A model generated the notes under the pieces. It was not told the DNA's origin. It searched no databases and saw only the letters and a program-made list of their open reading frames with translations. Shown here piece after piece: positions 14,528 through 20,439 of a stretch of DNA of 20,439 nt (position 1 is its first letter; each line of letters opens with the position of its first letter). The DNA lies in NCBI GenBank assembly GCA_021796905.1, contig JAKABK010000006.1:1-20439 (forward strand), read 5' to 3'. Both the position numbers and the translations under genes were made by a program. The stretch comes from Actinomycetes bacterium (GTDB taxonomy: Bacteria; Actinomycetota; Acidimicrobiia; Acidimicrobiales; Palsa-688).

Positions 14528-14833
14528 CGCTCGCCACCACCCGGCAGCCCGCAGAGCCCAGGAGCGGTCACGACCTCACCCGCCAGCGCTCCGACCCGTC
14601 CCGACAGCAGCGGACCGGCGTCGGTTGCTGGCCTGGATGGGTCACGGCTCGGGCCTCCGGCGGTAGGGGGACAGAGCGGTCGCGGCGCCGCCGGCGCCCT
14701 CTCCGCGTCGTCGGATCGTACTGTTCGGGCCGCCGAGGTGTCCCGACCCGATCCGGTGGCGGTACCGGGAGCTCCGGATTTACCTCCGACACTGCGCTGC
14801 GCACGCTGGGCGCCGCCCACAGCGGTGGGCGGG
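14528..14833. other. Gene-poor spacer between diguanylate cyclase and TetR gene
   Basis: About 300 bp with no convincing gene. Reading frames are open on both strands, but third codon positions in the minus-strand frame contain many A/T bases, unlike the flanking genes. It should contain the promoter for the minus-strand GGDEF gene and perhaps one for the TetR gene. TACGAT (minus strand, near 14716-14721) is a possible -10 box without a recognisable -35. Nothing else is recognised. Confidence 0.5.
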
Positions 14834-15628
14834 GTGGGATCCCCCGCCGCCTCCGGGAGCGCTACGGTCGGCAACGAAGCGAACGAGAGGACCGCTGACA
14901 TCGCCCACACCGACCCGGCGACCGAAGAGAGCCGGACCGACGAGGGCCCTCGGCGTCTGCCGGCGACCGAAGAGAGCCGGACCGAAGAGAGCCGGACCGA
15001 CGAGGGCCCTCGGCGTCTGCCGGCGGCCCGCCGGCGCCGCCAGCTGCTGGAGGTGGCGCTCGGCTCCTTCGCCGCCTCCGGCTACCACGCCACCTCGATG
15101 GAAGGGATCGCCGACTCGGCCGAGGTCAGCAAGCCGGTGCTCTACCAGCACTTCGGGTCCAAAGCGGAGCTGTTCAGGGAGCTGATCGACCAGGTCGGCA
15201 CCGACCTGCTCGGGGCGGTGACCGCCGCCGCTGCCGCCGAGGAGGACCCCTACAGCCGGGTGCTGGCCGGGTTCCGCTCCTACTTCGGCTTCGTCGGCGG
15301 CCAACCGGCCGCCTTCACCCTGCTGTTCGACAGCGGCGCCAGGCAGTCGCCGGAGTTCTCCGCGGCGGTCCGCTCGGTCGAGGCGCGCATCGCCGGCACC
15401 ATCGGGGAGCTGATCGAGGTCGACATCGACCCGTCCCACCGTGAGCTGCTCGCCTTCGGGATCGTCGGGCTCGCCGAGACGACCAGCCGGATGTGGCTCG
15501 AACGCCGCGGCGGGTCCCCCGCGGGCGGGGCCGCCGACCGCAGCGAGGGGGACCTGATGGCCCGCCGACTGGCGGACCTGGTCTGGGCCGGGCTCCGGGC
15601 ACTGCCGGGATCCCGGCCCGACCGGTGA
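14834..15628 (+). CDS. TetR/AcrR-family transcriptional regulator
   Basis: One-component DNA-binding regulator. The HTH is clear: RRRQLLEVALGSFAASGYHATSMEGIADSAEVSKPVLYQHFGSKAELF, about 15030-15180 in DNA. A helical ligand-binding domain follows, ending WLERRGG and a C-terminal helix. The N-terminus is odd. About 65 residues precede the HTH, including a 60-bp in-frame duplication that repeats TEESRTDEGPRRLPA. The start is unsure: GTG 14834 or GTG 14825 are the only canonical in-frame starts before the HTH, and neither has a ribosome site. The stop overlaps the thioesterase start (GTGA), so the two form an operon; the regulator may control that gene and sense an acyl-CoA-like ligand, which is inference from context. 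HTH assignment is firm; the 5' end is not. Confidence 0.85.
   Translation: MGSPAASGSATVGNEANERTADIAHTDPATEESRTDEGPRRLPATEESRTEESRTDEGPRRLPAARRRRQLLEVALGSFAASGYHATSMEGIADSAEVSKPVLYQHFGSKAELFRELIDQVGTDLLGAVTAAAAAEEDPYSRVLAGFRSYFGFVGGQPAAFTLLFDSGARQSPEFSAAVRSVEARIAGTIGELIEVDIDPSHRELLAFGIVGLAETTSRMWLERRGGSPAGGAADRSEGDLMARRLADLVWAGLRALPGSRPDR
14920..15025. repeat. 60-bp-period direct repeat in the 5' part of the TetR gene
   Basis: A 46-bp block at 14920-14965 is repeated without mismatch at 14980-15025. The 15-mer ACCGAAGAGAGCCGG occurs three times (14921, 14966, 14981). The period of 60 bp equals 20 codons, so the frame is kept. Exact identity suggests a recent duplication, variable between strains. 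Confidence 0.9.
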
Positions 15629-16089
15629 CCGACGACCCCGGACCGCCCCGAGGAGCAGACCGGGCCGGTGGGCTCAGGATCCCGCCGAACTGCGACCTGA
15701 CCCTCGGCTTGCGCCGTACCGACGGGGCCGACCCGGCTTCGAGCACCTGGACCATGTCCGCCGACGAGCGTTTCGCCAACCCGACCGGCCAAGTCCAAGG
15801 TGGGATCCTCGCGGCGCTGGCCGATTCCGCGACGGCGGCCGCGGTGGTCACCTGGTCCCGGGCCCGCCAGATGCGGGTCACGGTCGCGACCACCGATCTG
15901 CACATCCGGTTCCTGCGACCCGCCGCCAGTGGACCGGGACGGGTCCTCACCTGCACCGCCAGGGTGCGCTCGGGGGGCCGACGGATCGTCTTCGCCGACG
16001 CGGAGCTCACCGACGAGGAAGGCACCCTGGTCGCGACCGCCACCGCCACCTGCCTGCTCACCCCCCGCGACCGGGCCCCGGTCCCCTAG
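15625..16089 (+). CDS. PaaI-like hotdog-fold thioesterase
   Basis: Predicted cytosolic acyl-CoA thioesterase of the 4HBT/PaaI family, 154 aa. The hotdog motif is GQVQGGILAALADSATAAAVV, where the common HGG is QGG; the catalytic-type acidic residue follows in ADSA. Later strands TTDLHIRFLRPA and ARVRSGGRRIVFADAEL with a final ATATATCLL strand complete a single hotdog domain. The start is GTG 15625, within the TetR stop (GTGA overlap). A longer in-frame reading through the TetR coding sequence was not chosen. The natural substrate cannot be inferred. It ends convergently, 55 bp before the peroxiredoxin stop. Confidence 0.85.
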   Translation: MTDDPGPPRGADRAGGLRIPPNCDLTLGLRRTDGADPASSTWTMSADERFANPTGQVQGGILAALADSATAAAVVTWSRARQMRVTVATTDLHIRFLRPAASGPGRVLTCTARVRSGGRRIVFADAELTDEEGTLVATATATCLLTPRDRAPVP

Positions 16090-16095
16090 ACGACC

Positions 16096-16130
16096 GGGTC
16101 GCCCCGGGACCCCGACGAGCCAGGCGGCTC
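16096..16130. terminator. Possible bidirectional terminator between thioesterase and peroxiredoxin
   Basis: The 55-bp convergent spacer holds two small perfect hairpins: GGGTC/GACCC (16096-16100 with 16108-16112) and GAGCC/GGCTC (16117-16121 with 16126-16130). There is no T-tract on either side. Position is suitable, strength is modest. Confidence 0.25.
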
Positions 16131-16144
16131 CCGAAGAGGACCGG

Positions 16145-16627
16145 TCAGAGCTTGGCGAGCACCGAGTCCGCGGTGCTCACGTCGAGGCCGGTCCCGGACT
16201 CGACCGCGAGGTCGCGCACGACGCCGTCCTCGAGGATCATCGCGAACCGCTGGCAGCGCAACCCGAGCCCGCCGCCGGCGAGGTCCAGTTCCAGGCCGAG
16301 GGCCCGGGTGAGCTCGGCCGACCCGTCGGCGACGAGGACCACCGAATCGCCCACCTCCCGGGCCTGGCCCCACGCCGCCATCACGAAAGCGTCGTTGACC
16401 GCCATGCACGCGATCGTGTCGACGCCCTTGGCCCGCAGGTCCTCGGCGCGAAGGACGAAACCCGGCAGGTGGTAGTCCGAGCAGGTCGGGGTGAACGCAC
16501 CCGGCACACCGAACAGCACCACCTTGCCGGTGCCGAGCAGCTCGGTGGTACGGACCCGCCGCGGTCCGGAGGGACCGGGCACCTGGACCTCGACGTCGGG
16601 CAGACGCTCACCAACAGCAATGGTCAT
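16145..16627 (-). CDS. Peroxiredoxin, Prx5-type (AhpC/TSA superfamily)
   Basis: Thiol peroxidase that reduces hydrogen peroxide or alkyl peroxides, 160 aa, predicted cytosolic. The peroxidatic site is VVLFGVPGAFTPTCSDYHLPGF with C49 and the conserved P(x)3T(x)2C pattern. The Prx5 features IACMAVNDAFVM and FAMILEDGVV are present. Other cysteines are C74 and C125 (LGLRCQRF), so a resolving cysteine cannot be assigned with confidence. ATG 16627 has a GAGGAG ribosome site about nine bases upstream. The gene diverges from ppk2 and stands alone; no oxyR or thioredoxin gene is adjacent. Confidence 0.93.
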   Translation of the reverse strand: MTIAVGERLPDVEVQVPGPSGPRRVRTTELLGTGKVVLFGVPGAFTPTCSDYHLPGFVLRAEDLRAKGVDTIACMAVNDAFVMAAWGQAREVGDSVVLVADGSAELTRALGLELDLAGGGLGLRCQRFAMILEDGVVRDLAVESGTGLDVSTADSVLAKL

Positions 16628-16711
16628 CTAGGGATCTCCTCGGGATCGACGGACCGGCCTGACCAGCATACGGGTGGCGTGCGCCATCCCTGCGGGGTCG
16701 CGCCTCGTGGC

Positions 16712-16717
16712 TAACGT
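16712..16717 (+). promoter_or_regulatory. Candidate leaderless promoter -10 (TAACGT) for ppk2
   Basis: TAACGT, of the TANNNT class, is followed by exactly 7 nt and then GTG 16725. Transcription would start at that codon. This is the main reason to prefer 16725 over the upstream GTGs at 16707 and 16674. No -35 is recognised. Confidence 0.4.
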
Positions 16718-16724
16718 CTCGGCC

Positions 16725-17504
16725 GTGGTCTCGATCGACGCCGTGGACCTGAGCCTGCGCATGGACAAGAAGGACGAGTCCCGCCGGCTGGCGGTGGCCC
16801 AACGCCGCCTCGCCCAACTGCGCCTGGTGACCGCCGGACTGCTCGGCGGGGGCCGGGCCGGTCCGCCGATATGCGTGGTGATGGAGGGGTGGGACGCATC
16901 GGGCAAGGGCGGGGCGATCAGACGCCTGGTCGCCCCGCTCGACATCCGTCACTACCGGGTCGCGTTCTTCGCCAAACCGACCGCAGAGGAGAAGTCCCAC
17001 CACTACCTGTGGCGCTTCTGGCCCGCCCTCCCCGGCTGGGGGGACATGACCGTCTTCGACCGGTCCTGGTACGGGAGGGTGCTCGTGGAGCGGGTGGAGG
17101 GATTCGCCACCGACGTCGAGTGGGGACGGGCCTACGACGAGATCGTCGCCTTCGAACGCCTGCTGGCCGACGACGGCACGATCCTCGTCAAGTTCTGGTT
17201 GGAGATCTCCGACGCCGAGCAGCTCGCACGCTTCCACCGCCGCCAGGCCGACCCGCTGCGGAGCTGGAAGCTCGACGACGAGGACTGGCGCAACCGCCGC
17301 CAGCGCCCCCGCTACGAGGCCGCGTTGCGTGACATGCTCGCACGCACCGACCACCCCCTCGGGCGCTGGGACGTGGTCCCAGCGGAGTGCAAGCGCTACG
17401 CCCGGGTGAGCGTCGTAGAGACCGTCGTCGCCAGGGTCGAGGCCGGCCTGCGCCGTCAGGGCTTCGAACCTCCCCCGCCGCTCGACCCGCTCGGCGACGG
17501 CTGA
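16725..17504 (+). CDS. ppk2: Polyphosphate kinase 2 (PPK2) family protein
   Basis: Cytosolic kinase transferring phosphate between polyphosphate and nucleotides, 259 aa from GTG 16725. It is a single-domain PPK2. Walker A is EGWDASGKGGAIRRL (about 54-68), with the conserved aspartate before the loop. The substrate and lid region has FFAKPTAEEKSHHYLWRFW, Walker B-like FDRSWYGRVLVERVEGF (about 111-127), and a late block LVKFWLEISDAEQLARFHRR. WKLDDEDWRNRR and the WDVVPAECKRYARV end segment are family-typical. Upstream starts at GTG 16707 and 16674 would add short unconserved tails. Whether it prefers making nucleoside di- or triphosphates, or polyphosphate, is not readable here. It ends 5 bp from the convergent ferritin-like gene. 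Confidence 0.93.
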   Translation: MVSIDAVDLSLRMDKKDESRRLAVAQRRLAQLRLVTAGLLGGGRAGPPICVVMEGWDASGKGGAIRRLVAPLDIRHYRVAFFAKPTAEEKSHHYLWRFWPALPGWGDMTVFDRSWYGRVLVERVEGFATDVEWGRAYDEIVAFERLLADDGTILVKFWLEISDAEQLARFHRRQADPLRSWKLDDEDWRNRRQRPRYEAALRDMLARTDHPLGRWDVVPAECKRYARVSVVETVVARVEAGLRRQGFEPPPPLDPLGDG

Positions 17505-17509
17505 TCCCC

Positions 17510-18358
17510 CTACTGGAGATCGGACGTCAGGAGTCGTCCGGATCGGGCCCTGATGGCCTCGGCCCGAGGGACGCGCTGGTACCGCTCGACCGCCGTACCG
17601 ACGACCGCCAGGCCGCCGAGGCCGGGGAGGCGTGAGACGTTGCGGTCGATCCGGGCCGCCACCTCGGCACCGCCCGGACCGCCGAAGAGGTAGCGCACGA
17701 GGAACGCCGTCTCGTGCTCCGGCACCACCCCGTGGCCGACCGGCCGCCACAACCGCTGCAGGGCGAAACGGGTGAGGCGCCGGGCGGCCCGGCTGCGCTC
17801 CAGACGGGTCCGCCCCGCGGTCGAGTAGAACGCGATGTGGCGACCCTCCTGGCGCATGATCCGGCGCAGGAGCTCCCCGAGCAGCGGGTGCCCGGCGCGC
17901 CGGGCGAGCTGCCCGTAGCCCGCCTGGGTGCACCACTCGTTGATCGCCCCCCACACCAGGCTGACCGCGGTCAGGTCGGGGAACGCCACCGAGCCGAGGG
18001 CGAACCCCACCGGCCGGAGCCGCTCGGTCCACGGCTGGCTGTCACGCAGCTCGCCGACGCGCCGGTCACCGGCGGGCCGCCCGTGGGCGGCGAGCACCCG
18101 GCCGATCGCCACCCCGTGCCAGTGCTCCTCGTAGTTCCAGACGGTGAGGAACTCGGTGATCTCGGGATCCCGGTGGGCGGAGGTGACCAGCAGGTCCCGC
18201 AGGTAGCAGACCGTGTGGTGCTCAACGTCGTGCATGTACTGCAAGCAGCGCAGCACCGGCTCGTCGAGGGGGGAGGTGCCGAAACCTCGCTCGATGTCGA
18301 GATCAGTGAGGTCGAGGCGTCCGGCCGCCGGATGCTCCGAAGTGACGGGAAGAGCCAT
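17510..18358 (-). CDS. Ferritin-like di-iron protein (acyl-ACP desaturase-like fold)
   Basis: Predicted soluble four-helix-bundle di-iron protein, 282 aa. Carboxylate and histidine ligands are visible in order: E46 (MHDVEHHTV), E78 and H81 in YEEHWHG, E141 (INEWCTQ), and E171 with H174 (QEGRHIAFY). This is the E, ExxH, E, ExxH pattern of ferritin-like oxygenases and acyl-ACP desaturases. A C-terminal region (about 190-282) is basic and less conserved. The reaction is unknown; desaturation, oxygenation or iron handling are possible. ATG 18358 was chosen because the conserved region starts soon after; ATG 18415 would add 19 residues. Neither has a clear ribosome site. It is divergent from the two-component operon and could be regulated by it. 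Confidence 0.78.
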   Translation of the reverse strand: MALPVTSEHPAAGRLDLTDLDIERGFGTSPLDEPVLRCLQYMHDVEHHTVCYLRDLLVTSAHRDPEITEFLTVWNYEEHWHGVAIGRVLAAHGRPAGDRRVGELRDSQPWTERLRPVGFALGSVAFPDLTAVSLVWGAINEWCTQAGYGQLARRAGHPLLGELLRRIMRQEGRHIAFYSTAGRTRLERSRAARRLTRFALQRLWRPVGHGVVPEHETAFLVRYLFGGPGGAEVAARIDRNVSRLPGLGGLAVVGTAVERYQRVPRAEAIRARSGRLLTSDLQ

Positions 18359-18457
18359 AGCTGTTCTACGGTCCCGGACAGCCGCGCGGATCAGGCCCGC
18401 GATATCCTCCGCCATGCGCGGCAACGGGTCACCTCGTGCATCGGTACCACCCCGTCG

Positions 18458-19150
18458 ATGACCCGGGTGCTCGTCGTCGACGACGAGACGGCGATCCGGG
18501 AGCTGGTCGGCATGGGCCTGCGCTACGGGGGGCACGAGGTCGCCGAGGCCGGTACCGGCAGAGAGGCGCTGGAGTCGTTCCGGAGGGACCGGCCGGACCT
18601 CGTGGTCCTCGACGTGATGCTCCCCGACCTCGACGGCTTCGAGACCGCCAGGCGCCTCCGCGCCCTCGACCGCAGCGACCTGCCGACACCGGTCATCTTC
18701 CTCACCGCCCGGGACGCGACCGGCGACAAGGTCGAAGGGTTGCGCCTCGGCGGGGACGACTACGTGACCAAGCCGTTCAGCGTGGAGGAGCTGCTAGCCC
18801 GGGTCGACGCGGTCCTCCGGCGCGTCCGCCCCGCCAGCGGGGACCGACCGGTGCTCGGCTTCGCCGACCTGACCCTCGACGAGGCGAGCCGGGAGGTCCT
18901 CCGCGGCGGGCGCCGCGTCGAGCTGACCGCCACCGAGTACCGCCTCCTGCACTATCTGCTGCTCAACGCGAGGCGGGTCGTCACCCGACAGCAGATCCTC
19001 GAAGCCGTCTGGGACTACACCTTCGCCGGCAACGCCAGCGTCCTCGAGACCTACGTCAGCTACCTGCGCCACAAGCTCGACGACGGGGAGGAGCCCTTGA
19101 TCCACACCGTACGGGGTGTCGGCTACTGCCTGCGCGAGGCGCGCCGATGA
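18458..19150 (+). CDS. OmpR/PhoB-family response regulator
   Basis: DNA-binding response regulator, 230 aa. The receiver domain has acidic DDE (8-10), phospho-acceptor D52 in VVLDVMLPDLDGF, T83 in FLTAR and K105 in TKPFS. A winged-helix domain (about 128-228) contains LTATEYRLLHYLLLNARRVVTRQQILEAVW and ends LIHTVRGVGYCLR. It resembles MprA/TcrA-type regulators of Actinobacteria. The ATG at 18458 directly precedes TRVLVVDDE; no ribosome site is evident, and a weak TACCAC box 7 nt upstream might allow leaderless expression. The stop overlaps the histidine kinase start (ATGA), so the pair is an operon. The stimulus and targets are unknown. Confidence 0.93.
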   Translation: MTRVLVVDDETAIRELVGMGLRYGGHEVAEAGTGREALESFRRDRPDLVVLDVMLPDLDGFETARRLRALDRSDLPTPVIFLTARDATGDKVEGLRLGGDDYVTKPFSVEELLARVDAVLRRVRPASGDRPVLGFADLTLDEASREVLRGGRRVELTATEYRLLHYLLLNARRVVTRQQILEAVWDYTFAGNASVLETYVSYLRHKLDDGEEPLIHTVRGVGYCLREARR

Positions 19151-20439
19151 CCCTGCGGCGCAAGCTCGTAGCCGTCCAGTTGGCGGTCGTCACCGCCGGC
19201 CTGGCGGTCTTCGGGGTCGTGAGCTACCTGCTCTACCAGCGCTCCGAGCAGCGCTCCGAGCGGAGCGAACTGCTCGCCCAGGTCGGCCCACTCTCACGCG
19301 AGCTCTGCCTGGCCGTCAGCGACTGCCGACCGCCGGGGGGTCCGGGACCGGGGACCGGCAGACCCCCACCGGGGGTCGCGACCACCCCGGCGGGCACCTC
19401 CGCCGCGCCGGTCGCGCGCTGCGGGTCCACCGTCGACGCCCGCTTCGTCGATCCGGTCCCCGGTACCTTCGCGGAGCTGCGCTCCGCATCGGGAGCGCCG
19501 CTCGCCGTCCTGCGGGTGCCGACCGCCGCCCCCGGCTCCGCTGGCGGACGCTGCCCGGAACCGGACCTTCCCCGTGATCTGCCCACCGGCCGCTTCCTCG
19601 AGGTCCGCTCGACCGGGCGCGTGGCGGGGCCTTTCCTCCTGTACTCCGGAGCCGCCGTCGGACCCGGGCCCGACAGCCCGGGCGGCGCGAACCGCCTCGC
19701 CGGCGACGAGGTCGTCGTCGCGATCCCCGTCGGCTCGGTCCGCCGCTCCCTCGCCGCTCTGCGAGCCCTCGATCTGTCCGTCGGGGTCGGACTGCTCGTC
19801 GTGCTCGCCGCGGTCACCCTCCTCGTTGTCTCCCGCAGCCTGCGTCCACTGGAGCAGATGGTCGCCGCCGCCGAGGCCATCAGCGCCGGCGAGCTGTCCG
19901 CACGGGTGCCCGACGGCGACGGCCGCAGCGAGGTCGGCCACCTCGGCCACGCCCTCAACGGGATGCTCGCGAGCATCGAGGCGGCCTTCGCCGAGCGATC
20001 GGCGACCGAGGCCCGGCTCCGGCAGTTCCTCGCCGACGCCTCTCACGAGCTGCGCACCCCGCTCACCTCGATCCGGGGCTACGCCGAGCTGGGGCGCCTC
20101 GGCGACGAACCCGCCGGTACCCGACGCGCTCCGGTACCAGCGGGCGGGGGACCGCCCGGAGCGCCTCTCGACCCTGCGACCGCCCTGGCACGCATCGAGG
20201 AGCACGCCCGGACGATGGGCGACCTCGTCGAAGAGCTGCTCCTGCTCGCCCGGCTCGACCAGGCCCCGCCCGCCGAGCGCCGCCAGGTCGACCTCGTGGT
20301 GGTCGCCGCCGAGGCCTGCGACGACCTCGTCGCCCTCGATCCCACCCGGGAGGTGACCCTCGACGCGCCCGAACCGGTCGTGGTCTGCGGTGACCCCGAG
20401 CAGCTCCGCCGGGCGGTCACCAACCTCACCACCAACGCG
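19147..20439 (+). CDS. Membrane sensor histidine kinase, C-terminus beyond window
   Basis: Partial gene; 431 codons are visible and it runs off the right edge. It is the cognate kinase of the preceding regulator. Membrane helices lie at about 8-30 and 209-229. Between them is an extracytoplasmic sensor region of about 180 residues rich in Pro and Gly, with four cysteines (C54, C60, C92, C136) that could form disulfides. A HAMP domain follows (about 230-283), then the DHp helix FLADASHELRTPLTSIRGYAEL with phospho-histidine H300. The loop between the two DHp helices (about 316-345) is long and Gly/Pro-rich. The ATP-binding domain has started: QLRRAVTNLTTNA is the N-box, and the G-boxes lie outside. 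ATG 19147 sits in an ATGA overlap. Confidence 0.93.
   Translation, partial: MTLRRKLVAVQLAVVTAGLAVFGVVSYLLYQRSEQRSERSELLAQVGPLSRELCLAVSDCRPPGGPGPGTGRPPPGVATTPAGTSAAPVARCGSTVDARFVDPVPGTFAELRSASGAPLAVLRVPTAAPGSAGGRCPEPDLPRDLPTGRFLEVRSTGRVAGPFLLYSGAAVGPGPDSPGGANRLAGDEVVVAIPVGSVRRSLAALRALDLSVGVGLLVVLAAVTLLVVSRSLRPLEQMVAAAEAISAGELSARVPDGDGRSEVGHLGHALNGMLASIEAAFAERSATEARLRQFLADASHELRTPLTSIRGYAELGRLGDEPAGTRRAPVPAGGGPPGAPLDPATALARIEEHARTMGDLVEELLLLARLDQAPPAERRQVDLVVVAAEACDDLVALDPTREVTLDAPEPVVVCGDPEQLRRAVTNLTTNA

Noticed and set aside
13994..14833. Long open plus-strand frame antisense to the diguanylate cyclase, continuous with the TetR gene
   Set aside because: The frame is open because of GC-rich codon bias on the opposite strand; the translation is low-complexity and matches no family until the TetR HTH.
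14524..14910. Minus-strand 128-codon frame whose stop overlaps the diguanylate cyclase start (GTGA)
   Set aside because: The overlap is suggestive and the N-terminus is hydrophobic, but third positions are far less GC-rich than in real genes here and the product is low-complexity. Kept as spacer.
16608..18032. Minus-strand open frame of about 470 codons antisense to ppk2
   Set aside because: PPK2 motifs on the plus strand are unambiguous, and the antisense product has no recognisable domain.

Overview
The window is very GC-rich with almost uniformly G/C third codon positions and frequent GTG starts. Its gene set is actinobacterial: a DUF3107/TB9.4-like protein, a Get3/ArsA-type ATPase, a dGTPase-like HD protein, a SufR-like Fe-S regulator beside mrp, and an MprA-like two-component pair. 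A complete System I (Ccm) cytochrome c maturation operon, where most Gram-positive lineages use System II, suggests a deep-branching actinobacterium such as the class Acidimicrobiia. That placement is inference. I saw no rRNA, tRNA, CRISPR, insertion sequence or phage gene.

Layout. 1-5093 is all minus strand, read right to left: mrp, a Tat-exported molybdopterin oxidoreductase, its cytochrome b561-type membrane partner, an HD phosphohydrolase, DUF3107, and an ArsA-like ATPase cut by the window edge. 5236-6015 (+) is a SufR-like regulator divergent from mrp, with a likely leaderless promoter and a palindromic operator candidate. 6093-12998 (-) is the operon ccmA-B-C-D-E-F-G-H-I, nearly all of it with overlapping stop and start codons. 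Just upstream on the same strand are an orphan 199-aa protein and a diguanylate cyclase (13098-14527). About 300 bp without a convincing gene follows. Then come a TetR regulator with a hotdog thioesterase (14834-16089, +), a peroxiredoxin (16145-16627, -), PPK2 (16725-17504, +), a di-iron ferritin-like protein (17510-18358, -), and a response regulator/histidine kinase pair (18458-20439, +), the kinase cut by the window end.

How the genes work together. CcmA-D move and load heme onto CcmE. CcmF with CcmH and CcmI attaches it to apocytochromes kept reduced by CcmG/CcmH. The molybdoenzyme and di-heme cytochrome b form a separate extracytoplasmic redox module. Mrp and the SufR-like regulator point to local control of Fe-S cluster supply. 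Peroxiredoxin, PPK2 and the di-iron protein are stress and metabolism genes without an obvious operon link. No wholly unknown multi-gene system is evident. The most interesting points are System I in an actinobacterial setting, the GGDEF-orphan pair upstream of it, the SufR/mrp promoter architecture, and the duplicated N-terminus and unclear start of the TetR gene.
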